DNA of 18,457 nucleotides from a bacterium (GTDB lineage Bacteria; RBG-13-66-14): assembly GCA_021107695.1 (NCBI GenBank), contig JAIOSI010000027.1:1-18457 (forward strand), in the 5' to 3' direction. A program made the position numbers and the translations under genes. Shown piece after piece: positions 1 through 6,534 of this stretch. The notes beneath the pieces are model-generated. The model was not told where the DNA came from. It saw nothing but the letters and a program-made list of their open reading frames with translations, and made no database searches. Position 1 is the stretch's first letter. The number at the start of each line of letters is the position of its first letter.

Positions 1-922
1 GGGTGAGTGGCTCGTCATCGGCGAGCATTGTGGCAGCGGCATTGGCGTGAACCTCCACGGCGGGCATCGGACTGCGCGGCGAGAGCGGAGTGAAGACGGA
101 GTCGTAGAGTCCCTCCGCTGCCGCACCGAGGAAGACCAGCTTGCCTGCGAGACGACCACGCAGCTCCTCCACGGTCGAGCGCAGAACCTCAAGGACACTG
201 AGGGTCGGGAAGGTTCCCGCCGCGCCACGATAGTTGATCAGCAACCGCTCCGACTGGGTGATCTCCCCGGAGATGGTTCCGGTGGAAATAGTTCCAGTCT
301 CGGCGGGCAGTCGCTCCCCGCGAAAGGCTGCCGTCGTCACGACGGAGAAGGCGTGGTGGGAGACACCGCCGTAGTTCCGCAGTTGGTAGAGGTAGCGGAA
401 GATGCCATCGATATCCGGAGTCAGCGAAACATGACCCAGCCCAAAGGCCTGTCGCCGGAAGGGGCTTGCCGGGGTCTCCCAGTCCAGCGGCTGACCAGCG
501 GAGCGGTGCAGGTAGGTCGGCAGGATGGTCTTGCCAAGCCCGATTGCCGCCGCCAGCCGTTCATCAGCCGCCAGTTCTCCCGGCTCCTGAAGAGCGAGAT
601 CGAGAGCCAGGCACTCCGCTCCGGCAGCGTGTATCCGCTCCACCACCTCGGCAAGCAGGCTTCGATCCCAGGGATAGCGACCCAGCGCGTCCAGAGAAGC
701 CTGATCAATAACCACCAATACGACCCGCTCGTCGGCAGACCTGGTCCCACGGAGCTGAAAGAGAAAATCCCGCCCCAGCAGCTCCAGATACTCCGTCGCC
801 CCCAGCATCGTCAGCAGGATAGCGAAAAGCCCCACCACCAGCCCCAGCTTTACCCCCCAGGACAGGCGAGAATGCTCTCCTTTGTGTACACTATCAGCGA
901 AGCTGGGAGGCTGCCGTAACAT
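1..922 (-). CDS. CHASE2-domain protein, N-terminal part (runs off left edge)
   Basis: The reverse strand stays open from an ATG at 922 to the window edge (307 codons, 3' end missing). After a short cytoplasmic N-terminus there is one hydrophobic segment at about residues 25-45 (LGLVVGLFAILLTML), then a textbook CHASE2 extracytoplasmic sensor domain: VVLVVIDQASL, RYPWDRSLLAEVVERI, GHVSLTPDIDGIFRYL, LLINYRG, FPTLSVLEVL and, near the edge, LVFLGAAAEGLYDSVFTPL followed by VEVHANAAATML. CHASE2 domains usually precede transmembrane helices and a guanylate cyclase, kinase or phosphatase output domain; here the output lies outside the window. The start codon overlaps the rpiB stop by one base (TAATG) and no good ribosome binding site is seen, so translation is probably coupled to rpiB. 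The family call is firm; the output function is unknown. Confidence 0.85.
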   Translation of the reverse strand, partial: MLRQPPSFADSVHKGEHSRLSWGVKLGLVVGLFAILLTMLGATEYLELLGRDFLFQLRGTRSADERVVLVVIDQASLDALGRYPWDRSLLAEVVERIHAAGAECLALDLALQEPGELAADERLAAAIGLGKTILPTYLHRSAGQPLDWETPASPFRRQAFGLGHVSLTPDIDGIFRYLYQLRNYGGVSHHAFSVVTTAAFRGERLPAETGTISTGTISGEITQSERLLINYRGAAGTFPTLSVLEVLRSTVEELRGRLAGKLVFLGAAAEGLYDSVFTPLSPRSPMPAVEVHANAAATMLADDEPLT

Positions 923-1374
923 TAGCTGCTCTGTCCGCCCTCTTCGATTGCCATCATCCTGTCAACGCGACGCTGGTGGCGACCACCCTCAAAGGGCGTG
1001 TCGAACCAGGCTGCCAGCAGGGCGGGTAGCTCTGGTGAGGAATCAACCTGTCCCGCCAGGCAGAGGACATTGGCATCGTTATGGGCGCGGGAGCGAACGG
1101 CGTTATCGGCAATCCGAATCAGCGCGGCTCGGATGCCCTTCACCTTGTTCGCCGCCATGCACATTCCAACGCCGTTGGTGCAGACGAGGATGCCCCGGTC
1201 GGCACGCCCCTCGCTCACCGCTTCTGCCACCGCGCGGGCGTAGTCCGGATAGTCCACCGAATCGGTGGAGTTGGTTCCCAGGTCGAGAACCTCGTAGCCC
1301 CGCTGACGGCACCACTCCGCCGCCTCGTTCTTTACATCCAAGCCACCGTGATCACAGCCGATTGCTACCCTCAT
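922..1374 (-). CDS. rpiB: Ribose-5-phosphate isomerase B
   Basis: A 150-residue cytoplasmic enzyme of the RpiB/LacAB family that interconverts ribose-5-phosphate and ribulose-5-phosphate in the non-oxidative pentose phosphate pathway. Visible family motifs are VAIGCDHGG at residues 3-11, YPDYA at 42-46, MAANKVKGIRAAL after 72, RAHNDANVL, and WFDTPFEGGRH near the C-terminus. The expected catalytic cysteine is Cys65, but the loop after it reads CTNGVG rather than the more common CGTGIG, a modest variant. Length is normal. A GAGGAG ribosome binding site precedes the ATG. The gene follows tsaC by 28 bases, an order also known from ywlC-ywlF in Firmicutes, and overlaps the downstream CHASE2 start, so all three are probably co-transcribed. 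Confidence 0.95.
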   Translation of the reverse strand: MRVAIGCDHGGLDVKNEAAEWCRQRGYEVLDLGTNSTDSVDYPDYARAVAEAVSEGRADRGILVCTNGVGMCMAANKVKGIRAALIRIADNAVRSRAHNDANVLCLAGQVDSSPELPALLAAWFDTPFEGGRHQRRVDRMMAIEEGGQSS

Positions 1375-1402
1375 GGTTCTCCTCGGTTAGTTCGTTAATC
1401 GA

Positions 1403-2041
1403 TTATCTCTCCAGCCTGCCAATAACAGCTTCAATCTCTTCAACGGCAATCCGTCCCTCACGCAGCAGTCGGGATTTCTCCCCGCTCAGGTCGATGATGG
1501 TCGAGGTCGTCGGGTTACTGATTACTCCAACATCGAGGAGCAGTCCCTCTTCAGCCTCAAGCCAGTGGGCTATCCGCTGCGGATCAACCCCGGTCGGCTC
1601 AGCGGCAGGATTAGCACTGGGGGCAACGAGGGGTTCGTCCAGCTCCCGGAGCAGCTCGATAAGCAGATCATTATCAGGAACCCGGCAGGCTACCGTCTGA
1701 CCACCGCCTAAAGGGTGTTTGGGGAGAGCCTCCCCAGCGGGCAAGACGAAGTTCAACGGTCCTCGCCAAAACTTTTTGGTCAGAGGTTTCCAATGCTCTG
1801 ATAGTTGAGTCCGGTCGCAGTACCTCTCCACCCAGTTTGCCGCGCCGAAGAGACAGGGCAGCGGCTTAACCGCCGAGCGACCCTTGAGTTGGTAGATTCG
1901 TCTGATGGCGGCGGCATCCCCCGCCCGGGCAATCAAACCGTAGGTGGTGTCTGTGGGCAGCACAGCCAGCGCGCCCGCAGAGCGCAGGTGTGCTGCAAGG
2001 GTTTTGACCAAATCCGAGCTTTCACTGGTGAGTCCTTTCAT
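1403..2041 (-). CDS. tsaC: Threonylcarbamoyl-AMP synthase (Sua5/YciO/YrdC/YwlC family)
   Basis: A 212-residue YrdC-domain protein that makes threonylcarbamoyl-AMP from threonine, bicarbonate and ATP, the first step of the t6A modification of ANN-decoding tRNAs. Hallmarks: LPTDTTYGL (residues 29-37), KGRSAVKPLPCL, FWRGPLNFVLPA, ACRVPDND, and PLVAPSANPAAEPTG, ending in a short helix. It has only the YrdC domain, without the C-terminal Sua5 domain. First gene of the tsaC-rpiB-CHASE2 operon. The ATG at 2041 gives the expected distance to the first motif. There is no ribosome binding site, and the promoter -10 lies about 10 bases upstream, implying a leaderless or nearly leaderless mRNA. YciO-type paralogues of unknown function are the alternative assignment, so the symbol is slightly less certain than the family. 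Confidence 0.9.
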   Translation of the reverse strand: MKGLTSESSDLVKTLAAHLRSAGALAVLPTDTTYGLIARAGDAAAIRRIYQLKGRSAVKPLPCLFGAANWVERYCDRTQLSEHWKPLTKKFWRGPLNFVLPAGEALPKHPLGGGQTVACRVPDNDLLIELLRELDEPLVAPSANPAAEPTGVDPQRIAHWLEAEEGLLLDVGVISNPTTSTIIDLSGEKSRLLREGRIAVEEIEAVIGRLER

Positions 2042-2050
2042 AACCGGGCA

Positions 2051-2079
2051 ATCATAGCCGCTATCGACTGGTGAGTCAA
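2051..2079 (-). promoter_or_regulatory. Sigma70-like promoter of tsaC-rpiB-CHASE2, very close to the start codon
   Basis: Read on the minus strand: -35 TTGACT (2074-2079), 17-base spacer, -10 TATGAT (2051-2056), each matching consensus at five of six positions. The expected start of transcription, about seven bases past the -10, falls only a few bases before the tsaC ATG at 2041. Confidence 0.7.
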
Positions 2080-2115
2080 AGGTTCGTTATCAGAATGCTT
2101 AACCTCTGTCGCCTG

Positions 2116-2152
2116 AAAACAAAAAGAGACAGGCGACCCGAAGGTCGCCTGT
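2116..2152 (-). terminator. Intrinsic terminator after the porin/DNRLRE pair
   Basis: A perfect 9-bp GC-rich stem (arms 2130-2138 and 2143-2151, extendable by one A-T pair) with a CGAA/TTCG tetraloop. On the minus strand it is followed by a T-rich tract (2127 down to 2116). It lies just past the stop of the 2181-2786 gene and separates it from the tsaC operon. Confidence 0.9.
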
Positions 2153-2180
2153 TGTACTACGTCTCGACGACTATAGGAGC

Positions 2181-2786
2181 CTAGAACATAGCCTTAATCT
2201 GACCAAAACTACTTTCTTCAACCCCAGCGGAAGAGAGAACCAACTCCACGCGAGGTCGCCAACTGTCCCCGTGTTCCTTTGAATGGAACTTGGCAAACTT
2301 GCTGCCGGAACGTGCGTGCATCACAAACCCATAGTTGTTTGGTTCGCCACCGTCAAGCCAGGCTTGAAAAAGATCGGTCAGATCAATCTCGTTCCAACCC
2401 GTGGTATCCTTATTGAATGACTGAGTCTGGTAAACAGTGGAACCGTGATTCAGGTGTCCACCGGACCAGGTATCTTCGTTCCAGGCTTGGGTAACAGCGT
2501 GAAAATCAATCATACAGGGAGTACCGGAGGGACAGGAAAAGAAGTGGTAGAGGTGGACAGTTGCGCTGACAACGGTTTCCCCTGCGTAAGGGCTGAGATC
2601 GAAACGCAGACAACCGCGTTCAAAGTGCGATGTAGCCGAGTAATTGGCAACCCAGATTTCCTCTGAGGAGCCAAAGTTACCGCCGTTCGGATCGGTATAG
2701 GTATCATCGGTGGGATAGAGGGTTACGTCGTGAATGGCGAATATCGGTAAAACCATCGCCAGCAAAATCAAGAGTGCCTTTCGCAT
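2181..2786 (-). CDS. Secreted DNRLRE/CBM96-like beta-sandwich protein
   Basis: A 201-residue exported protein. Residues 1-17 are a Sec signal peptide (MRKALLILLAMVLPIFA). The rest has the look of DNRLRE/CBM96-type domains: an opening VTLYPTDDTYTDP with NFGSSEEIWVANY, then RGCLRFDLSPYAGETVVSAT, AWNEDTWSGG, GWNEIDLTDLFQAWLDG, NNYGFVMHA, and a final strand FHSKEHGDSWRPRVELVL. This covers essentially one whole domain, so the protein is little more than a signal peptide plus a sandwich. Such domains are found on extracellular proteins and some bind carbohydrate; the ligand here is unknown. The tail GVEESSFGQIKAMF is a linker-like end with no anchor. A GGAGG ribosome binding site precedes the ATG. 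It lies 46 bases after the porin with no terminator between, so the two probably share an mRNA. Confidence 0.75.
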   Translation of the reverse strand: MRKALLILLAMVLPIFAIHDVTLYPTDDTYTDPNGGNFGSSEEIWVANYSATSHFERGCLRFDLSPYAGETVVSATVHLYHFFSCPSGTPCMIDFHAVTQAWNEDTWSGGHLNHGSTVYQTQSFNKDTTGWNEIDLTDLFQAWLDGGEPNNYGFVMHARSGSKFAKFHSKEHGDSWRPRVELVLSSAGVEESSFGQIKAMF

Positions 2787-2832
2787 AGGTTGCCTCCACT
2801 TGTTTGGTTTTTGCTTTAACGGGCTAAACGAA

Positions 2833-3897
2833 CTAGAAACCTGCCTGGAGTCGGATGTAGAGTACGTCGGCTCCGTGCGCCTCGTAATCTCTATCCGCAG
2901 TCATGTCTTTGTCGTAAGAGATCTTTAGCTCGGCATCATAGCCACCAAGTCCCACTCCCACGCCAAAGGTCAGGTTGGAATAGTTGTAATCGAGACCATC
3001 GTTGGCGTTAGTGGCTTTATCCCAGGACTCGTACTGCAAATGTGGTTCAACGTAGTGCAGCGGTTCCCAGCCGGTATCAATGCGATAAGCGGCGCGTGCG
3101 TAATAGGCGTTACTTTCCAGATCCTGATTCTCGATCCCACTGACATTGGTATAGAAACCCTTGCCGAGGAAGTATTCGCCCTGAAGGTGAATGTCCGACC
3201 AATTCCAGCTCAATCCCGCTGAAGCCCGCCAGACATTGTCAAAGTCTCTGTCAAAGTCGAAGTCAATGGTTTGTATCTCGTAGTGTCCGCCCACGCTGAT
3301 TCCCAGGGGAAGATGCACCCAGAGCGACCCCAGCAGGTTACTTTCTATATCCACCGTTCCGTTTGCTCCGTTATAGTAGCCCAGCTCAAATTCGATACCG
3401 ATATCGTCGGTGAACATCGGTATTCCCCATATCTGGAGACCGAACATGTGGCAGGAACCAAAAGAGGTAAAGAAGTGGGGTTTCTCTGGCAGGGGCATGT
3501 CGGTACATTCGGCCTTAGCTATAAAGCCGCGCCTGACGTGACCATCCTGAATGCCAAGACCCAGCCATTCAATCGGCTTGAAAAATAGCAAGGCTTCCTT
3601 CACCGATACACCCGTTCCACCGCTACCACAGGATGCCACACCGAATTCGGCGGCGTATTCAATGTAGTCGCCTAGGTTACCCGCAAAACCGAAACCCACA
3701 TGCCGTACCATGAAGTTGCTGGAGGGTACCTGGTAGTTGTTATCAACGTCATCTTCACCAAAATAGTGGCGATACTGCACGGAAACATCACCAAAGAGGG
3801 TCGGCCACCAGGCTTCGTCTTCACCAATTTCCAGGGTAATCTCCGCCGAAGCCGATAGCAGTAGTGCTATCGTTAAAAACAGGCTTATCTTGCGCAT
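2833..3897 (-). CDS. Outer-membrane beta-barrel porin (phosphate-selective porin O/P-like)
   Basis: 354 residues with a signal peptide at 1-18 (ending SASAE). The mature part alternates short aromatic beta strands with charged turns (VSVQYRHYFGEDD, MVRHVGFGFAGNLGDYIEYAAEFG, IGIEFELGYYNG, FGVGVGLGGYDAELKISYDKD) and ends in a terminal phenylalanine (RLQAGF), the usual C-terminal signal for outer-membrane insertion. The segment GFGFAGNLGDYIEYAAEFG followed by VKEALLFFKPIEWLGLGIQDG resembles OprP/OprO-type porins (fold recognised by eye). Expected role: passive uptake of small solutes; specificity cannot be read. An AGGAG ribosome binding site precedes the ATG. It is the first gene of a likely two-gene unit with the DNRLRE protein, and its promoter overlaps a large inverted repeat, suggesting regulation. 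Confidence 0.75.
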   Translation of the reverse strand: MRKISLFLTIALLLSASAEITLEIGEDEAWWPTLFGDVSVQYRHYFGEDDVDNNYQVPSSNFMVRHVGFGFAGNLGDYIEYAAEFGVASCGSGGTGVSVKEALLFFKPIEWLGLGIQDGHVRRGFIAKAECTDMPLPEKPHFFTSFGSCHMFGLQIWGIPMFTDDIGIEFELGYYNGANGTVDIESNLLGSLWVHLPLGISVGGHYEIQTIDFDFDRDFDNVWRASAGLSWNWSDIHLQGEYFLGKGFYTNVSGIENQDLESNAYYARAAYRIDTGWEPLHYVEPHLQYESWDKATNANDGLDYNYSNLTFGVGVGLGGYDAELKISYDKDMTADRDYEAHGADVLYIRLQAGF

Positions 3898-3919
3898 GGT
3901 TTACTCCTATGCTAACAGG

Positions 3920-3961
3920 GTTATAGAAATCGCGACAAGGTCTCAAGTGAGACTCTGTCGC
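3920..3961 (-). promoter_or_regulatory. Porin promoter overlapped by a long inverted repeat (likely operator)
   Basis: On the minus strand a -10 TATAAC (3920-3925) and a -35 TTGAGA (3941-3946) are separated by a short 15-base spacer. The -35 sits inside an inverted repeat spanning 3932-3961: outer arms GCGACA/TGTCGC, inner arms GTCTCA/TGAGAC, one mismatch and one G-T pair between them. There is no T-tract, so it is not a terminator. Placement on the -35 suggests a protein binding site; the regulator is unknown. Confidence 0.5.
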
Positions 3962-3999
3962 AGATACTACCACAATCCTTCTTTAGAAAGCATCCCAAT

Positions 4000-4020
4000 A
4001 AGGTCTCAATAGGAGTTGAG
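4000..4020. repeat. Second copy of AAGGTCTCAA with a CTCAA/TTGAG inverted repeat
   Basis: AAGGTCTCAA at 4000-4009 is an exact copy of 3937-3946, which lies in the porin operator-like repeat. Here too it is part of a small inverted repeat (CTCAA 4005-4009, TTGAG 4016-4020). It may be an upstream second site for the same regulator. Confidence 0.4.
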
Positions 4021-4050
4021 GCGATGGCCAAAAATTTCACTGGATTGGAT

Positions 4051-4080
4051 ATAAAAAAGCTCCCAAAACGAGAGCTTTGT
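4051..4080 (-). terminator. Intrinsic terminator of rnfB
   Basis: Stem AAAGCTC (4056-4062) with GAGCTTT (4072-4078), nine-base loop. On the minus strand the stem runs into T6 and then TATA-rich sequence. It lies 25 bases past the rnfB stop at 4105. The A-rich other side may also give weak activity in the opposite direction. Confidence 0.75.
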
Positions 4081-4104
4081 TTGTAAACGAAGGGAGGGGG
4101 AACG

Positions 4105-4977
4105 CTACACTCCTACAGCCTCGACCTTTTCTTTTTCCTTAACCTTTTCTTCAACTGGTTTCTCATCCAGCGGCAGACGGCGGACGAAGCAGCCCGACGG
4201 GCAGGCCTTCAGCGGATCGGAGAAGTCGTGTCCCTCGTGGGCGAAGTCAACCACCGGCAAGGCACCATCCATGACGATGCCGCCATTGGGGTTGCCCTTC
4301 TCCCGGGCGCACATCGAGCAGCCGATGCAGCCAACGGTGCAGGCATCCTTAACAGCCTTGCCACGGTCATTATTGACGCAGGCGAGATAAACCGGCTCGT
4401 CGGCGGGAATCAGCTCCATAATCCCCCGGGGGCAGGCGGTAACGCAGGCTCCGCAGGCGACGCATTTGTCCTCAATCACCACGGGCAGGCCGCCCTCGCT
4501 CATGAACAGAGCATCGAAGCCGCAGGAGCGGACGCAGTCGCCAAAGCCCAGACAGCCGTCGGCACAGAGCTTATGCCCATTGTCGATCTTATCCGCCGCC
4601 GCACAGGTCGGCACGCCGTAGTATTCGAAGGCGTTCTTCGCGTGGGCGTGGTCGCCCTGACAGCGAACCACCGCCATCAGCTTCGTTCCGGCTCCCGCCT
4701 CGACCCCCATGATTTTGCCAACCGCCTCAGCGGTTTCGGCTCCACCGGGAGGACAGAGGTTAACCGCTGCGCCCTTCGTAACTGCTTCGGCGTAGGCGTT
4801 GCAACCGGGGTAGCCGCAGCCACCGCAGTTCGCGCCGGGGAGAGCCTCAATGACCTCTTCCATCCGAGGGTCAACCTCGACATGGAACTTCTTCGCAACA
4901 AAGGCGAGGGCAAAGCCAAAGAAGAGACCGAGCGCACCGAGGCTTGCCACAGCGTAGATCAGGACTTGGTAATCCAT
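4105..4977 (-). CDS. rnfB: RnfB-like iron-sulfur electron transport protein
   Basis: 290 residues. Residues 5-27 form an N-terminal membrane helix, followed by the RnfB/Fes-type cluster motif CGGCGYPGCNAYAEAV (Cys51, 54, 59, with Cys75 as the fourth ligand). A cysteine-rich middle follows (Cys106, 125, 138, 142, 148, 152), then a classic ferredoxin motif CVACGACVTACPRG (Cys172, 175, 178, 182) and a further set at Cys213, 217, 220, 223. The tail is a charged, Lys/Glu-rich stretch. In the Rnf complex RnfB accepts electrons from ferredoxin and passes them to the membrane subunits that pump Na+ or H+ and reduce NAD+. No rnfA, C, D, E or G lies beside it: it has its own promoter and terminator, so either the complex is encoded elsewhere or this subunit serves another pathway. 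Confidence 0.88.
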   Translation of the reverse strand: MDYQVLIYAVASLGALGLFFGFALAFVAKKFHVEVDPRMEEVIEALPGANCGGCGYPGCNAYAEAVTKGAAVNLCPPGGAETAEAVGKIMGVEAGAGTKLMAVVRCQGDHAHAKNAFEYYGVPTCAAADKIDNGHKLCADGCLGFGDCVRSCGFDALFMSEGGLPVVIEDKCVACGACVTACPRGIMELIPADEPVYLACVNNDRGKAVKDACTVGCIGCSMCAREKGNPNGGIVMDGALPVVDFAHEGHDFSDPLKACPSGCFVRRLPLDEKPVEEKVKEKEKVEAVGV

Positions 4978-5023
4978 CGCACCTACCGAGGGAAGGGCTG
5001 AATAGGGGGCTGAGAGACACCGG

Positions 5024-5053
5024 ATTATAAGACTGCGGGGGCGGCAGCGTCAA
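5024..5053 (-). promoter_or_regulatory. Sigma70-like promoter of rnfB
   Basis: On the minus strand, -35 TTGACG (5048-5053, five of six) and a perfect -10 TATAAT (5024-5029) with an 18-base spacer. It leaves a leader of about 40 bases before the rnfB ATG at 4977, which has AGGTG upstream. Confidence 0.75.
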
Positions 5054-5090
5054 GGCGGAAAATCAGTTCGGCTTTTAGTCAATTTAACTA

Positions 5091-5118
5091 TTGACATTTA
5101 CCCCCCCCATTTTAGCAT
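5091..5118 (+). promoter_or_regulatory. Sigma70-like promoter of the 5192 gene
   Basis: Perfect -35 TTGACA (5091-5096), 16-base spacer containing a run of eight C, then -10 TAGCAT (5113-5118, four of six). The leader to the ATG at 5192 is about 67 bases. The C-run and TTAGCATA word recur before sucC. Confidence 0.6.
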
Positions 5119-5191
5119 AGCTTCACTGTGTCAGTTTAGTGCAGATGTTCTTGGTGTTAACAGTAACGCTAACCGTAACTTAGGGGATAAG

Positions 5192-5656
5192 ATGAGTAGC
5201 AAAAAAGTAACTTTAGTCATTGTAGCCAGCATTGTGGCTGCTTTTGTTGGTGGGATGATGGGTGTTTGGCTGTTCATGCCCACACCAGTTCAGGCACAAG
5301 ATGACTCCGTTGTCATTGATACGCTACTCGTACGTGATATTCAAATTGTTGATAGTGATGGTAACTACAGAGGTCATTTTGGGTATCAAAGTGAATTTGG
5401 TACTACTCTACAGGTTGGTAATGAAAGCTCAGGCAGTATTTACCTCTCAGACGCACAACACGATGGTAACACGGGGATTACAATACAGGACATCACTGGT
5501 AAAGGTAGTATTTCTATGCTCGTAGGTTCCGGAGCGAGCCTGATTAGTTTAAGAGATGCGAAAGGACACAGGCGTTCGATGTGGACTACTACCGATGACG
5601 GCGGAGTATTAGCCTTCACTGATCAGGATGAGAATATCACTAAGCTGTATTTCTAG
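5192..5656 (+). CDS. Exported protein with degenerate beta-strand repeats, family not recognised
   Basis: 154 residues. After a short basic start, residues 7-28 are hydrophobic and are followed by PVQAQDD, so either a cleaved signal peptide or a membrane anchor; the remainder would be extracytoplasmic. The mature part shows about four degenerate units of the form strand-Asp-x-x-Gly-x-x-Arg-strand: QIVDSDGNYRGHF (51-63), ITIQDITGKGSISML (97-111), ISLRDAKGHRRSMW (118-131) and LAFTDQDENITKLYF (140-154). This suggests a repetitive beta structure, but I cannot name a family or function. GGGGAT upstream of the ATG can serve as ribosome binding site. The gene is clearly more AT-rich than rnfB and sucC on either side, which suggests a different history. 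Confidence 0.7.
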   Translation: MSSKKVTLVIVASIVAAFVGGMMGVWLFMPTPVQAQDDSVVIDTLLVRDIQIVDSDGNYRGHFGYQSEFGTTLQVGNESSGSIYLSDAQHDGNTGITIQDITGKGSISMLVGSGASLISLRDAKGHRRSMWTTTDDGGVLAFTDQDENITKLYF

Positions 5657-5681
5657 CGCTGCTTATTTATCAACTAATTCA

Positions 5682-5701
5682 AAGGTGCCTTTTGGCTCCT
5701 T
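5682..5701 (+). terminator. Imperfect hairpin after the 5192 gene
   Basis: Arms AAGGTGCC and GGCTCCTT around a TTTT loop with one mismatch, 26 bases past the stop codon. Only a weak pyrimidine tail follows, so termination may be inefficient. No strong promoter is evident before the next gene at 5830. Confidence 0.35.
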
Positions 5702-5829
5702 CTTGAAAGTAAAAGCATTGAAGGACTGTTATTATAAATACTACGATAACGATGGTACACTTGATACCTGCTTGGTTCTATATAGGTAAGTAGCTATAAC
5801 TCATAACAACCTAAACAAAGGATAGAGAG

Positions 5830-6357
5830 ATGAGACATCTAACCTTGTTCGTGTTAGTGCTGATGCTTCTAGTTAGTGGTTGTTATAAAACAGGGATTGA
5901 GGTTAACTATAACGAATATGAGAAGACTACACATATCTCATATAATCAACTTAACTTAGAGCGTATGGAGTATTATTACGGTAGTCTTTCTCTAGCTCCA
6001 TATTACTTCTCAAATGCCGAATATGAGGCTTACTATCTACGACTTGCCTATAGTGCCAGTGATTGGATAGGTCTATCTAGTGGTGAGCTAGAGATACAAT
6101 GCTATGATTCTACTAAGCAGTACGAATTATACAACGCTAAATCTGATGTTTGGTCTACAGGGGCTGGTGTTACCTGTTACGAATCAGCATGGGCTGACTT
6201 GTCTCTGACAGAACTAAGCAACCTTGCAACCTCACCTAACACAAGACTTAAACTAGACGGGCATTCTGGTATTGGTTACTATGAGTTTACAGAACAAAAC
6301 AGAGAGCAGCTTCAAGAGTTTTTAGCTTATGTAAAAGAGTTCCGAGCAGATAAATAA
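5830..6357 (+). CDS. Putative lipoprotein, family not recognised
   Basis: 175 residues. The N-terminus is a lipoprotein signal: basic MRH, hydrophobic LTLFVLVLMLL, then lipobox LVSGC with Cys18 as the acylation site. The mature protein is unusually rich in tyrosine (for example MEYYYGSLSLAPYYF and EYEAYYLRLAY) and contains two further cysteines (Cys101 region IQCYDS and VTCYES) that could pair. No known domain was recognised; the alternating strand pattern suggests a small beta-rich fold at the membrane surface. AAGGAT lies before the ATG. Base composition is strongly AT-rich compared with sucC immediately downstream, matching the 5192 gene, and the two probably arrived or evolved together. 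Confidence 0.7.
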   Translation: MRHLTLFVLVLMLLVSGCYKTGIEVNYNEYEKTTHISYNQLNLERMEYYYGSLSLAPYYFSNAEYEAYYLRLAYSASDWIGLSSGELEIQCYDSTKQYELYNAKSDVWSTGAGVTCYESAWADLSLTELSNLATSPNTRLKLDGHSGIGYYEFTEQNREQLQEFLAYVKEFRADK

Positions 6358-6371
6358 TTTTATCTAAACAA

Positions 6372-6400
6372 AGTATTCTTAATAGAATATCTTTTATTTA
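6372..6400 (+). terminator. AT-rich hairpin with T-rich tail after the lipoprotein gene
   Basis: Stem TATTCT (6374-6379)/AGAATA (6384-6389), loop TTAA-like, then CTTTTATTTACTCTTTTT. The stem is weak but the tail is long and T-rich. It separates the AT-rich pocket from sucC. Confidence 0.5.
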
Positions 6401-6468
6401 CTCTTTTTCTATCTGCCTTCGCCCGCTCGAAGCCGCAGCGTTTTTCTATGTATCCCCCCGCCAGTTTA

Positions 6469-6477
6469 TGTTAGCAT
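6469..6477 (+). promoter_or_regulatory. Extended -10 promoter of sucC
   Basis: TGTTAGCAT: the extended -10 TG, one base, then TAGCAT (four of six). No convincing -35 stands at 16-18 bases upstream, which is usual for extended -10 promoters. The leader to the ATG at 6535 would be about 50 bases. Confidence 0.45.
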
Positions 6478-6534
6478 ACGCTGGTTCGCAGCAAGCATAA
6501 ACCAACGCCACTTTGGCTAACCGTCGAGGGTGAG

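Noticed and set aside
47..919. Long plus-strand reading frame (290 codons) opposite the CHASE2 gene
   Set aside because: Low-complexity Arg/Gln/Pro-rich translation with no domain; the minus strand in the same stretch gives a clear CHASE2 domain.
3908..3915. TTAGCATA on the minus strand just before the porin start as a -10 element
   Set aside because: It overlaps the ribosome binding site 11-18 bases from the ATG; TATAAC further upstream is the better -10.
4228..5001. 257-codon plus-strand frame opposite rnfB
   Set aside because: Shadow of the cysteine-rich rnfB gene; no independent support.
5663..5787. Possible remnant of a coding sequence between the 5192 and 5830 genes (reading ...LKVKALKDCYYKYYDNDGT... 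to a TAA)
   Set aside because: It reads like protein but has no start with a ribosome binding site and overlaps a hairpin; too short to call a pseudogene.
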